This document shows, in pieces, positions 46,989-58,932 of a DNA stretch of 64,000 nucleotides. The translations under genes were made by a program, and so were the position numbers. The notes under the pieces are model-generated. The model had not been told where the DNA came from. It worked only from the letters and a program-made list of their open reading frames with translations, and did no database searches. The stretch spans positions 1,198,589,475 to 1,198,653,474 of the forward strand of contig NC_056737.1 in assembly GCF_019279795.1 (NCBI RefSeq). Direction: 5' to 3'. The stretch is from Protopterus annectens (taxonomy: Eukaryota; Chordata; Ceratodontiformes; Protopteridae). Each line of letters opens with the position of its first letter. Position 1 is the stretch's first letter.

Positions 46989-48070
46989 ATGGAAGGCGAA
47001 GATACAGCTCACAACCTTACTATTCATCCAACTCCTGGAGGAGTGGCTAAACTTACTAAAACGTTAGCTGACATTATCGATGAGGAGAAGGCCATTCTAC
47101 AACAACTTTGAGGGAATTTCGGAGCTCTACAAAATAGAAATGAAAGCTCTGATGTTTTTTCGTCATCTTCCGGGACTATTATTGCTGTTGACAACAATGT
47201 ATCTAAATTCATCATCTTGAGACTATGGCAGAACGAGGACGCCAACCTGTTCCAGGATGTCAACATGCTTGGGCAGTCTTCCAGGTCTGTGTATACCACT
47301 CATACACCTTTTGATTTTAAAAGATGTTTTTTCGAGTTAGAGAAAAAAGTTTTAAGACTTAAAAGTCTAGTACTAGAAAGTTATTACCTGAATAAATGTG
47401 TTGAGCTCAAAATTATACTGCAGAGATTAAGAGTTTACACTTTTCCTAATGGTATTTCACTTAAAGACAAAATATATCACAATATCAAGGGCATATACAA
47501 CAGAGCTGGACTAGAGGTCCTTAAGGCCCTTATTCGTTGGAATGAAAGTAAAATTTCAACTTTGAAAGAGCTAATTAAAAGTTTAAACACTAAGCTTAAC
47601 AAACACCCGGACTTCCGAGCTTTTCAGCACCGGACTTCCAAGCTTTTCAGCACCTTTTTCAGAATCTTTCTGAAAAATGTGAAAGGCTCGTTAATGACAT
47701 TACCTATAAAAAGAAGAAAAAACTTTCAAGGGACTTAAAAAGTTATCAGCTTGAGCAAGCTTTTCTGATTAAGAAGAAAAAACTGAAATCTAATCAAGTT
47801 CATTCCAGCAAACTGGGTACAGATAAGGGTTTGGACAGGCTAGACTCATTTGTTCCCTCTGAGACTGATAACATTTTATTGGGTGATTCAGATGGAACAA
47901 CAAGGAACATTCTTAACAGTCATTCGAGTGAAACTAGTGAGACCAGCGATGTTATTTCCCCTTCTCCTTCCTCTCCTCACAATAGCAACAATTTTTTTTG
48001 CAGTTTACCCCCGAATCAGGAAGCTTACACAGTAGTGACCAAGAAAAAAGGGAAGAACAGAGGACGTTAG
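46989..48070 (+). pseudogene. PLE-E N-terminal domain
   Basis: Probable start at ATG 46989 (MEGEDTAHNLTIHPTPGGVA), followed by KTLADIIDEEKAILQQL and a stop at about 47110. The frame from 47217 contains FDFKRCFFELEKKVLRLKSL, ELKIILQRLRVYTFPNGISL and VLKALIRWNESKISTLKELI; this block parallels the PLE-B N-terminal domain (QRLHLQASLDSKIIPRG). A third piece (47831-48070) is Ser/Asn-rich and ends KKKGKNRGR. Charged, helical and with no catalytic motif, it is a PLE-specific N-terminal region of unknown role. Confidence 0.75.
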
Positions 48071-48348
48071 AAAGGGAATGTCATGTTTTTAACTTGAATG
48101 ACACAGTTTTTTTCAAATGATCAACTAAAGCTGTTATCTAAAGGCTTTTCCTTCCTCCCAGCAAATAGAGCTCCCCTTGTGGACACCATGTTGGACTTTA
48201 AGCTGTTTATGAGAAAATTAAATTTGAAATATATTTACATGATGTTGAAACTATAGAACATAGGTTTGGAAATAGCAGTACATATAACCTTGGGTTAGCA
48301 CACACTTTAGATGTTTTTTCTTCATTAGTCGAGACAGAATTATATGAT

Positions 48349-49377
48349 ATGCTGAATGATTATAATAACTGTTCTAAACACCAATATTGTAATTTGAGCA
48401 CAGGGAAAATTACTGCACTGAAACAATTAGTTAACTATAATAATATGAGATACATGAAGATGGATAAGGGACAAGTTATAGTCATTATGAATTACAACAC
48501 TTATTTTGAGGCTATGCAGCAAGTATTAGGTGATATTACCAGCTACAAAAAAGTGTCTAAAGATTTTGTCAGACTTAATTATAAAAAGGTAAATCTTAGT
48601 TTGTTAGACCTTTTACATCAAGGTTGCATTCTTTTTAAGACATTTGAATTCTGCACAGTAGAGGAACCCCAACTTGGACATTTATTTGGTGCTCCTAAAA
48701 TCCACAAAAACCCTGTCCATCCACCGTTTAGGCCTATTGTATCAGCACCTCACAGTAAAACAGGAAAAAATTCAGCTTATTTAGATCAAGTTTTAAATCC
48801 CATAGTGCAGAAAAGCAAATATTATTTGAAAGATTCGTGGCTTTTTTTGAATGAATTAAAAAATTACAGGTTTACAGGTGATGAAAGTTTTATGATCACC
48901 TTAGACAGTACTTCCTTATATACATCTATTGAACAGGAAGACGGAATTGATTTTGTTAGACTATATCTCAGTAAGTATTGCAAACATTGTAAAGTAGATA
49001 TTCCTATTATTTGTCAGTTAATTGACTTGGTACTTAAAAATAATTTCTTTTCCTATGATAATCAAGTCTTTCAGCAAATAAGTTGCGTAGTGATCGGGAC
49101 ACCAATAGCCCCCACCTTTGCCAATTTGGTTCTTTGTTGGTGGGAAGAAGAATATCTGACAAAAATGTCACAATACTCACATGTTAAATTTTACAAAAGA
49201 TACATTAATGACTTGTTTTTTGTTTGGGCTGGTAACTTAAGCCAATTTCATGAGTTTTGGACAGAGATTAATAGTAGCATCACATGGCTCAATTTCACGG
49301 TAGGGGAAGTAGGTAACATAGTACACTTTTTGGATATTAAAGTGGAGATCAACACTGTAGAAAAAAATTTCCGGTAA
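48349..49377 (+). CDS. PLE-E reverse transcriptase, open 342 codons
   Basis: Blocks in order: MKMDKGQVIVIMNYNTYF (the DKGxxIVI block), HLFGAPKIHKNP, PPFRPIVSAPHSKTGKN, MITLDSTSLYTSIEQ (motif A, first Asp kept), FQQISCVVIGTPIAPTFANL (motif B) and FYKRYINDLFFVWAG (motif C). In motif C the usual DD is ND, a change expected to kill catalysis. It ends with HFLDIKVEINT, then a stop. The Met at 48349 is internal; homology starts upstream of it. PLE RTs are related to telomerase RT and prime from a nicked target. Confidence 0.9.
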   Translation: MLNDYNNCSKHQYCNLSTGKITALKQLVNYNNMRYMKMDKGQVIVIMNYNTYFEAMQQVLGDITSYKKVSKDFVRLNYKKVNLSLLDLLHQGCILFKTFEFCTVEEPQLGHLFGAPKIHKNPVHPPFRPIVSAPHSKTGKNSAYLDQVLNPIVQKSKYYLKDSWLFLNELKNYRFTGDESFMITLDSTSLYTSIEQEDGIDFVRLYLSKYCKHCKVDIPIICQLIDLVLKNNFFSYDNQVFQQISCVVIGTPIAPTFANLVLCWWEEEYLTKMSQYSHVKFYKRYINDLFFVWAGNLSQFHEFWTEINSSITWLNFTVGEVGNIVHFLDIKVEINTVEKNFR

Positions 49378-49399
49378 TATTTAGAGGAAAGACACTTTT

Positions 49400-50277
49400 A
49401 CCAACAATTATTTATATTTCAATAGTTACCACCCCACTTATATGAAACTAAATGTTATCAGGGGACAAGTTATCAGACTTAGCAAGATAAGTCAGTGATG
49501 ACAGTCTAATTATTGAGGAGACCAACAAAATCATAAGGCTATTTGAAGAAAGAGGGTATCCCAGTCTTAAGTTACACAGCATAGCTGATGAAGTTAACCA
49601 ACACAGATACAAAAAGTTTTTACCTATTATTAAATATGGGTTTACTTGTAAAAAACCTATAGTGGAACAGGATTTTGGTTGTGCTTTTCCTGTTCCCATT
49701 AGCGTACAGAGTAAAGAAATAAAGCATATTATTCACAATAATTGCAAGATAATACTTGGAAATCAAGAATTGTCTAAAATTATTGGAGACAGACCTAAGT
49801 TTATACACAAGAAGACAAGAAATTTCAAACAGGTTTTAGAAAGTCTGCCCAATGACGTTAAGAATAACAGCAGTGAAACCAAATTAGGAACATTTCCCTG
49901 TAATAATTGTTCTTCCTGTAGATTTATTCTACCTTTAAGTACATATTTTTTGAACATAACAAATTCTTATATACAGCTAAGGCAGATATTCCTGTACCAC
50001 AGAAGGATTAGTGTATATTGCGATCTGTTCTACATGTAAATGTTTCTACAAAGGTAAAACCATTCTGAGATTACCAAGTAGGATTAGAGAACACATAGCA
50101 GCTATTAAGAAGAAAGACTTAAATAATGCATTAGCTAGACATTCTACTAAGTGTCAGGATTTCAAAAAATTTCAATTTTTGGTAGTTGAGAAAGTAAATA
50201 CAGGAAAATTCACGGATAGATTTAATGCTTACCTTGAAGTATTGGAACTTAAATGGAAAGATATTTTTAAAAGCTGA
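49400..50277 (+). pseudogene. PLE-E linker and GIY-YIG endonuclease
   Basis: After the RT the sequence reads FEERGYPSLKLHSIADEVNQ (about 49540), then in 49662-50039 KLGTFPCNNCSSCRF, the CxxCxxC linker. The nuclease is the last frame, 50011-50277: YIAICSTCKCFYKGKTILRL, PSRIREHIAAIKKKDLNNAL and the C-terminal NAYLEVLELKWKDIFKS with the Glu. YKG stands for YIG. The frame changes between linker and nuclease. Confidence 0.85.
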
Positions 50278-50653
50278 TGTAACACCAGACATTAATGAGA
50301 AGATTTCCATAAAATGTCTTTTAAAGTTCAAAAATAGTTAAAAGATATTTTTATTTTATTATAATTATTTACTTTTAGACATATACATTTTTACTGTAAG
50401 AACTGATGATTCATTCATGTATGCAAACAGGTATTTTTTGGTTTGGCATGTCCTGTATGTTTAAATGTACAATTGAGCTAGTTATGATTTCATGATAGAT
50501 TCAGTATGAGTGGCTAATTAGTAGCATTGGTTAATTGTTGACAATATTTATTGATGCAAGCTGAGTGATTGTATTGTTTATGAAGAAGTTCTGTATTAAA
50601 CGAACGAAAGCACTAAAGACAGTGTCTCTAGGTCGTATTTTGTTTTTGGCTTT
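50171..50653 (+). repeat. PLE-E right pseudo-LTR
   Basis: Copy of 46262-46741. A hammerhead-like element at about 50575-50620 (TTTATGA in place of CTGATGA, GTTC..GAAC, GAAAGCACT) looks degraded. The right target-site duplication follows at 50654-50666. Confidence 0.88.
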
Positions 50654-50885
50654 AAATAGCAAAGCAAATCATCTGTGCCAAGGTTCACCTTCAGTGCATT
50701 AGTTAACAGCTTCCTTTTGGATTTTAAAAGCATATTGGCTACCACACCTACTATTTGGGGATGAGACAAAAAAGTAACAAAAAATGTGCAGCGGTCTAGA
50801 AGGTGTAACAAGAGCAGGAATTAGTCACCTAACTAATCCAGTCGATTGTCCAGTGCAACAGTTAAATAATTAATGAAGTTAATCA

Positions 50886-53800
50886 GAAACTTCCAGAACA
50901 AATTAGATCATGGAATGCCTGCATCTATACTCATGCACATCCCTGAGCAGATTCCAACCTTCCAGAAAAAATCAGAGTATGCATCACCTGCATCTGTTCT
51001 CATACACATCTCTGAGCATGCCCCTACCTCTAGAACAAATCAGAGCATGGAACACCTGTGTCTATACTCATGCACATCCCTGAGCACACCCCTACCTCCC
51101 AGAACAAATCAGAGCATGGAACTCCTGCATCTGTATGCTTGCACATACTTGAGCATACCCCTACCTCCAAGCACAAATCAGAGCATAGAACACCTGTGTC
51201 TATACTCATGCACATCCCTGAGCATGCCTCTACCTCCCAGAACAAATCAGAGCATGGAACACCTGTGTCTATACTCATGCACATCCCTGAGCATGCCCCT
51301 ACCTCCCAGAACAAATCAGAGCATGGAACACCTGTGTCTATACTCATGCACATCCCTGAGCATGCCCCTACCTCCCAGAACAAATCAGAGCATGGAACAC
51401 CTGTGTCTATACTCATGCACATCCCTGAGCATGCCCCTACCTCCCAGAACAAATCAGAGCATGGAACACCTGTGTCTATACTCATGCACATCCCTGAGCA
51501 TGCCCCTACCTCCCAGAACAAATCAGAGCATGGAACACCTGTGTCTATACTCATGTACATCCCTGAGCATGCCCCTACCTCCCAGAACAAATCAGAGCAT
51601 GGAACACCTGTGTCTATACTCATGCACATCCCTGAGCATGCCCCTACCTCCCAGAACAAATCAGAGCATGGAACACCTGTGTCTATACTCATGCACATCT
51701 CTGAGCATGCCCCTACCTCCCAGAACAAATCAGAGCATGGAACACCTGTGTCTATACTCATGCACATCCCTGAGCATGCCCCTACCTCTAGAACAAATCA
51801 GAGCATGGAACACCTGTGTCTATACTCATGCACATCCCTGAGCATGCCCCTACCTCCCAGAACAAATCAGAGCATGGAACACCTGTGTCTATACTCATGC
51901 ACATCCCTGAGCATGCCCCTACCTCCCAGAACAAATCAGAGCATGGAACACCTGTGTCTATACTCATGCACATACCTGAGCATGCCCCTACCTCCCAGAA
52001 CAAATCAGAGCATGGAACACCTGTGTCTATACTCATGCACATCCCTGAGCATGCCCCTACCTCCCAGAACAAATCAGAGCATGGAACACCTGTGTCTATA
52101 CTCATGCACATCCCTGAGCATGCCCCTACCTCCCAGAACAAATCAGAGCATGGAACACCTGTGTCTATACTCATGCACATCCCTGAGCATGCCCCTACCT
52201 CCAGAACAAATCAGAGCATGGAACACCTGTGTCTATACTCATGCACATCCCTGAGCATGCCCCTACCTCCCAGAACAAATCAGAGCATGGAACACCTGTG
52301 TCTATACTCATGCACATCCCTGAGCATGCCCCTACCTCCCAGAACAAATCAGAGCATGGAACACCTGTGTCTATACTCATGCACATCCCTGAGCATGCCC
52401 CTACCTCCCAGAACAAATCAGAGCATGGAACACCTGTGTCTATACTCATGCACATCCCTGAGCATGCCCCTACCTCCCAGAACAAATCAGAGCATGGAAC
52501 ACCTGTGTCTATACTCATGCACATCCCTGAGCATGCCCCTACCTCCCAGAACAAATCAGAGCATGGAACACCTGTGTCTATACTCATGCACATCCCTGAG
52601 CATGCCCCTACCTCCCAGAACAAATCAGAGCATGGAACACCTGTGTCTATACTCATGCACATCCCTGAGCATGCCCCTACCTCCCAGAACAAATCAGAGC
52701 ATGGAACACCTGTGTCTATACTCATGCACATCCCTGAGCATGCCCCTACCTCCCAGAACAAATCAGAGCATGGAACACCTGTGTCTATACTCATGCACAT
52801 CCCTGAGCATGCCCCTACCTCCCAGAACAAATCAGAGCATGGAACACCTGTGTCTATACTCATGCACATCCCTGAGCATGCCCCTACCTCCCAGAACAAA
52901 TCAGAGCATGGAACACCTGTGTCTATACTCATACACATCCCTGAGCATGCCCCTACCTCCCAGAACAAATCAGAGCATGGAACACCTGTGTCTATACTCA
53001 TGCACATACCTGAGCATGCCCCTACCTCCCAGAACAAATCAGAGCATGGAACACCTGTGTCTATACTCATGCACATCCCTGAGAATGCCCCTACCTCTAG
53101 AACAAATCAGAGCATGGAACACCTGTGTCTATACTCATGCACATCTCTGAGCATGCCCCTACCTCCCAGAACAAATCAGAGCATGGAACACCTGTGTCTA
53201 TACTCATGCACATCCCTGAGCATGCCCCTACCTCCCAGAACAAATCAGAGCATGGAACACCTGTGTCTATACTCATGCACATCCCTGAGCATGCCCCTAC
53301 CTCCCAGAACAAATCAGAGCATGGAACACCTGTGTCTATACTCATGCACATCCCTGAGCATGCCCCTACCTCCCAGAACAAATCAGAGCATGGAACACCT
53401 GTGTCTATACTCATGCACATCCCTGAGCATGCCCCTACCTCCCAGAACAAATCAGAGCATGGAACACCTGTGTCTATACTCATGCACATCCCTGAGCATG
53501 CCCCTACCTCCCAGAACAAATCAGAGCATGGAACACCTGTGTCTATACTCATGCACATCCCTGAGCATGCCCCTACCTCCCAGAACAAATCAGAGCATGG
53601 AACACCTGTGTCTATACTCATGCACATCCCTGAGCATGCCCCTACCTCCCAGAACAAATCAGAGCATGGAACACCTGTGTCTATACTCATGCACATCCCT
53701 GAGCATGCCCCTACCTCCCAGAACAAATCAGAGCATGGAACACCTGTGTCTATACTCATGCACATCCCTGAGCATGCCCCTACCTCCCAGAACAAATCAG

Positions 53801-56800
53801 AGCATGGAACACCTGTGTCTATACTCATGCACATCCCTGAGCATGCCCCTACCTCCCAGAACAAATCAGAGCATGGAACACCTGTGTCTATACTCATGCA
53901 CATCCCTGAGCATGCCCCTACCTCCCAGAACAAATCAGAGCATGGAACACCTGTTCTATACTAATGCACAGCCTTGAGCATGCCCTACCGCCCAGAACAA
54001 ATCAGAGCATGGAACATCTGTGTCTATACTCTTGCACATCCCTGAGCATGCCCCTACCTCCCAGAACAAATCAGAGCATGGAACACCTGTGTCTATACTC
54101 ATGCACATCCCTGAGCATGCCCCTACCTCCCAGAACAAATCAGAGCATGGAACACCTGTGTCTATACTCATGCACATCCCTGAGCATGCCCCTACCTCCC
54201 AGAACAAATCAGAGCATGGAACACCTGTGTCTATACTCATGCACATCCCTGAGCATGCCCCTACCTCCCAGAACAAATCAGAGCATGGAACACCTGTGTC
54301 TATACTCATGCACATCCCTGAGCATGCCCTACCTCCCAGAACAAATCAGAGCATGGAACACCTGTGTCTATACTCATGCACATCCCTGAGCATGCCCCTA
54401 CCTCCCAGAACAAATCAGAGCATGGAACACCTGTGTCTATACTCATGCACATCCCTGAGCATGCCCTACCTCCCAGAACAAATCAGAGCATGGAACACCT
54501 GTGTCTATACTCATGCACATCCCTGAGCATGCCCCTACCTCCCAGAACAAATCAGAGCATGGAACACCTGTGTCTATACTCATGCACATCCCTGAGCATG
54601 CCCTACCTCCCAGAACAAATCAGAGCATGGAACACCTGTGTCTATACTCATGCACATCCCTGAGCATGCCCCTACCTCCCAGAACAAATCAGAGCATGGA
54701 ACACCTGTGTCTATACTCATGCACATCCCTGAGCATGCCCCTACCTCCCAGAACAAATCAGAGCATGGAACACCTGTGTCTATACTCATGCACATCCCTG
54801 AGCATGCCCCTACCTCCCAGAACAAATCAGAGCATGGAACACCTGTGTCTATACTCATGCACATCCCTGAGCATGCCCCTACCTCCCAGAACAAATCAGA
54901 GCATGGAACACCTGTGTCTATACTCATGCACATCCCTGAGCATGCCCCTACCTCCCAGAACAAATCAGAGCATGGAACACCTGTGTCTATACTCATGCAC
55001 ATCCCTGAGCATGCCCCTACCTCCCAGAACAAATCAGAGCATGGAACACCTGTGTCTATACTCATGCACATCCCTGAGCATGCCCCTACCTCCCAGAACA
55101 AATCAGAGCATGGAACACCTGTGTCTATACTCATGCACATCCCTGAGCATGCCCCTACCTCCCAGAACAAATCAGAGCATGGAACACCTGTGTCTATACT
55201 CATGCACATCCCTGAGCATGCCCCTACCTCCCAGAACAAATCAGAGCATGGAACACCTGTGTCTATACTCATGCACATCCCTGAGCATGCCCCTACCTCC
55301 CAGAACAAATCAGAGCATGGAACACCTGTGTCTATACTCATGCACATCCCTGAGCATGCCCCTACCTCCCAGAACAAATCAGAGCATGGAACACCTGTGT
55401 CTATACTCATGCACATCCCTGAGCATGCCCCTACCTCCCAGAACAAATCAGAGCATGGAACACCTGTGTCTATACTCATGCACATCCCTGAGCATGCCCC
55501 TACCTCCCAGAACAAATCAGAGCATGGAACACCTGTGTCTATACTCATGCACATCCCTGAGCATGCCCCTACCTCCCAGAACAAATCAGAGCATGGAACA
55601 CCTGTGTCTATACTCATGCACATCCCTGAGCATGCCCCTACCTCCCAGAACAAATCAGAGCATGGAACACCTGTGTCTATACTCATGCACATCCCTGAGC
55701 ATGCCCCTACCTCCCAGAACAAATCAGAGCATGGAACACCTGTGTCTATACTCATGCACATCCCTGAGCATGCCCCTACCTCCCAGAACAAATCAGAGCA
55801 TGGAACACCTGTGTCTATACTCATGCACATCCCTGAGCATGCCCCTACCTCCCAGAACAAATCAGAGCATGGAACACCTGTGTCTATACTCATGCACATC
55901 CCTGAGCATGCCCCTACCTCCCAGAACAAATCAGAGCATGGAACACCTGTGTCTATACTCATGCACATCCCTGAGCATGCCCCTACCTCCCAGAACAAAT
56001 CAGAGCATGGAACACCTGTGTCTATACTCATGCACATCCCTGAGCATGCCCCTACCTCCCAGAACAAATCAGAGCATGGAACACCTGTGTCTATACTCAT
56101 GCACATCCCTGAGCATGCCCCTACCTCCCAGAACAAATCAGAGCATGGAACACCTGTGTCTATACTCATGCACATCCCTGAGCATGCCCCTACCTCCCAG
56201 AACAAATCAGAGCATGGAACACCTGTGTCTATACTCATGCACATCCCTGAGCATGCCCCTACCTCCCAGAACAAATCAGAGCATGGAACACCTGTGTCTA
56301 TACTCATGCACATCCCTGAGCATGCCCCTACCTCCCAGAACAAATCAGAGCATGGAACACCTGTGTCTATACTCATGCACATCCCTGAGCATGCCCCTAC
56401 CTCCCAGAACAAATCAGAGCATGGAACACCTGTGTCTATACTCATGCACATCCCTGAGCATGCCCCTACCTCCCAGAACAAATCAGAGCATGGAACACCT
56501 GTGTCTATACTCATGCACATCCCTGAGCATGCCCTACCTCCCAGAACAAATCAGAGCATGGAACACCTGTGTCTATACTCATGCACATCCCTGAGCATGC
56601 CCCTACCTCCCAGAACAAATCAGAGCATGGAACACCTGTGTCTATACTCATGCACATCCTGAGCATGCCCCTACCTCCCAGAACAAATCAGAGCATGGAA
56701 CACCTGTGTCTATACTCATGCACATCCCTGAGCATGCCCCTACCTCCCAGAACAAATCAGAGCATGGAACACCTGTGTCTATACTCATGCACATCCCTGA

Positions 56801-57601
56801 GCATGCCCCTACCTCCCAGAACAAATCAGAGCATGGAACACCTGTGTCTATACTCATGCACATCCCTGAGCATGCCCCTACCTCCCAGAACAAATCAGAG
56901 CATGGAACACCTGTGTCTATACTCATGCACATCCCTGAGCATGCCCCTACCTCCCAGAACAAATCAGAGCATGGAACACCTGTGTCTATACTCATGCACA
57001 TCCCTGAGCATGCCCCTACCTCCCAGAACAAATCAGAGCATGGAACACCTGTGTCTATACTCATGCACATCCCTGAGCATGCCCCTACCTCCCAGAACAA
57101 ATCAGAGCATGGAACACCTGTGTCTATACTCATGCACATCCCTGAGCATGCCCCTACCTCCCAGAACAAATCAGAGCATGGAACACCTGTGTCTATACTC
57201 ATGCACATCCCTGAGCATGCCCCTACCTCCCAGAACAAATCAGAGCATGGAACACCTGTGTCTATACTCATGCACATCCCTGAGCATGCCCCTACCTCCC
57301 AGAACAAATCAGAGCATGGAACACCTGTGTCTATACTCATGCACATCCCTGAGCATGCCCCTACCTCCCAGAACAAATCAGAGCATGGAACACCTGTGTC
57401 TATACTCATGCACATCCCTGAGCATGCCCCTACCTCCCAGAACAAATCAGAGCATGGAACACCTGTGTCTATACTCATGCACATCCCTGAGCATGCCCCT
57501 ACCTCCCAGAACAAATCAGAGCATGGAACACCTGTGTCTATACTCATGCACATCCCTGAGCATGCCCCTACCTCCCAGAACAAATCAGAGCATGGAACAC
57601 C
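50886..57601. repeat. 69-bp minisatellite array, about 97 units
   Basis: The unit CAGAGCATGGAACACCTGTG ... CCCAGAACAAAT is 69 bp and lacks CpG. The first four or five units (50886-51240) are diverged (for example GAATGCCTGCATC, CTCCTGCATCTGT); the interior is almost identical. Single 68-bp units (GCATGCCCTACC, one C fewer) occur near 53980, 54328, 54465, 54602 and 56533; another short unit is near 56655. Because 69 is divisible by three, two forward frames and one reverse frame stay open for hundreds of codons; these are not genes. The array runs into the gap, so its true length is unknown. The seed is at the 5' edge of the L1-type element. Confidence 0.98.
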
Positions 57602-58101
57602 NNNNNNNNNNNNNNNNNNNNNNNNNNNNNNNNNNNNNNNNNNNNNNNNNNNNNNNNNNNNNNNNNNNNNNNNNNNNNNNNNNNNNNNNNNNNNNNNNNN
57701 NNNNNNNNNNNNNNNNNNNNNNNNNNNNNNNNNNNNNNNNNNNNNNNNNNNNNNNNNNNNNNNNNNNNNNNNNNNNNNNNNNNNNNNNNNNNNNNNNNNN
57801 NNNNNNNNNNNNNNNNNNNNNNNNNNNNNNNNNNNNNNNNNNNNNNNNNNNNNNNNNNNNNNNNNNNNNNNNNNNNNNNNNNNNNNNNNNNNNNNNNNNN
57901 NNNNNNNNNNNNNNNNNNNNNNNNNNNNNNNNNNNNNNNNNNNNNNNNNNNNNNNNNNNNNNNNNNNNNNNNNNNNNNNNNNNNNNNNNNNNNNNNNNNN
58001 NNNNNNNNNNNNNNNNNNNNNNNNNNNNNNNNNNNNNNNNNNNNNNNNNNNNNNNNNNNNNNNNNNNNNNNNNNNNNNNNNNNNNNNNNNNNNNNNNNNN
58101 N
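57602..58101. other. Assembly gap, 500 N
   Basis: Exactly 500 N, at the end of the minisatellite. The array probably extends into it. Confidence 0.99.
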
Positions 58102-58529
58102 ACAGGCCGAACAGGCTGCTACGTCGTGGGCTGGGCCTAAACAAGGCAGACAGTAAGGTGGAAATCTTTATGAGGTATTTGTTTCCCACAGGTTAAACAA
58201 TTGTTAACTTTTCTGACATCGGCTGAGGCAAGAAAGAGTCCCCAACAGTGCCAGCTTTAGAAGTCTTGTAGTATTCGGTAGAAGTAATCTCTGGATCCGA
58301 CCGACCGGCACTTGCGAACAGCTTCTGCTTCGGGCGCCACGCGGCAAGAAAGACTGAGGAAAATGGCGTCGGCTGATGCTTTTATACCCGAAGACCAACA
58401 GAGATGACGTCGGGTGGAGTGCGACATCAGCCCGAGCGGACCCGGACTTTGGAATCCGGCCGACTGCAGGGCTGCCTGATGACAGGACAACCCACTTGTT
58501 ATGACTGCAGATGCATCCATGAAGGACAT
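58102..58529. other. Unassigned GC- and CpG-rich flank
   Basis: 428 bp, rich in CpG (CGACCGACCGGCAC, CGGGCGCCACGCGG), with a TATA-like TTTTATACCC near 58377. It occurs once and is absent from the 2.39-kb units. The style (GGATCCGACC, CATCGGCTGAGG) recalls DIRS-A terminal and gag sequence, but I cannot align it. It ends where the array begins. Confidence 0.4.
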
Positions 58530-58531
58530 CA

Positions 58532-58911
58532 TGTAGTCTGAACAGGAGTACCTTTCGGTACGTTTTAACAGCAATAGCCCGACAAACGTCACTTCACAAA
58601 CTTCACCTTCGGTGCGTTGTAACAGCAAGAGCCCAACGTTATTCACTTTAAATGAATGCTCGGAGCATGTAGTCAAAACAGTAGTACCGCTCGGTACTTA
58701 CCTAACAGCAGTAGTCAGAGTAATTCACTTTAAACAATAGTCATGATAATTATACTCTAAAAACAAAGCGACAGTATATAAGTGTAAATTATGTTCTTAA
58801 ACAGTGAGGAAAAGCCCTGGTTTTGATAAGATACATTGAATATAGGTTAACTCACAGTAGGAGCGCACTCCCAGACAGGAACTTGCAGCAGCCGTAACGA
58901 GTGGAGTTCCA
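58532..58911 (+). repeat. LTR-like segment, array unit 1
   Basis: It starts TG, at or within 2 bp of where the single-copy flank ends, and ends about TTCCA, three to four bases before the TGGCGCCC motif. U3-like part has three related subrepeats of 65-80 bp (each with AACAGCAATAGCCCGAC-, AACAGCAAGAGCCCAAC- or AACAGCAGTAGTCAGAG-type words, followed by a TTCACTT-type word). TATATAAG is at 58775-58782. Matching copies: 60918-61296 and 63317-63697. Confidence 0.45.
58775..58782 (+). promoter_or_regulatory. TATA box of the LTR-like segment
   Basis: TATATAAG, kept in all three units (also 61159-61166 and 63560-63567), about 140 bp before the TGGCGCCC motif. Confidence 0.5.
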
Positions 58912-58914
58912 AAA

Positions 58915-58932
58915 TGGCGCCCTGAAGGGAGG
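58915..58932 (+). other. Primer-binding-site-like motif
   Basis: TGGCGCCCTGAAGGGAGG. The first eight bases equal the start of the tRNA-Lys-type primer binding site (TGGCGCCC) and the rest is a loose match. It recurs at 61300 and 63701. Confidence 0.4.

Larger units (their letters stand above)
46244..50653 (+). mobile_element. Penelope-like element with both pseudo-LTRs (PLE-E)
   Basis: A 4.4-kb insertion with a 13-bp target-site duplication. The left pseudo-LTR (about 46262-46741) and right one (about 50171-50651) are close copies (GGTAGTTGAGAAAGTAAATA, GAAGAAGTTCTGTATTAAA, GTCTCTAGGTCGTATTTTG). The body has the N-terminal domain, RT, linker and GIY-YIG domain in order on the plus strand. 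Because the pseudo-LTR includes the last 100 bp or so of the coding region, the left copy starts with a stub of the endonuclease. It is the most complete single PLE in the window, but several frames are broken. Confidence 0.92.
44019..50885 (-). mobile_element. L1/Tx1-type LINE, 5' part, split by PLE-E
   Basis: Minus strand. ORF1 starts at 50733 (MLLKSKRKLLTNALKVNLGT), is cut by PLE-E, and continues at 46230-45230 with the coiled-coil end and conserved central block. ORF2 begins at about 44345 with the endonuclease. LINE-3 cuts it at 44018, and nothing further of ORF2 is seen there. Many frame changes and stops. It is the oldest layer in this part, since both PLE-E and LINE-3 lie in it. Confidence 0.75.

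Noticed and set aside
50886-57601. CRISPR-like array
   Set aside because: The units are contiguous 69-bp copies without variable spacers, and the setting is a vertebrate-type genome.
50873-58196. Very long open frames (up to about 700 codons) in the 50.9-58.2 kb region
   Set aside because: They come from the 69-bp repeat having a length divisible by three. The same frames are open on both strands, several bridge the N gap, and there is no start context, codon bias or flanking exon.
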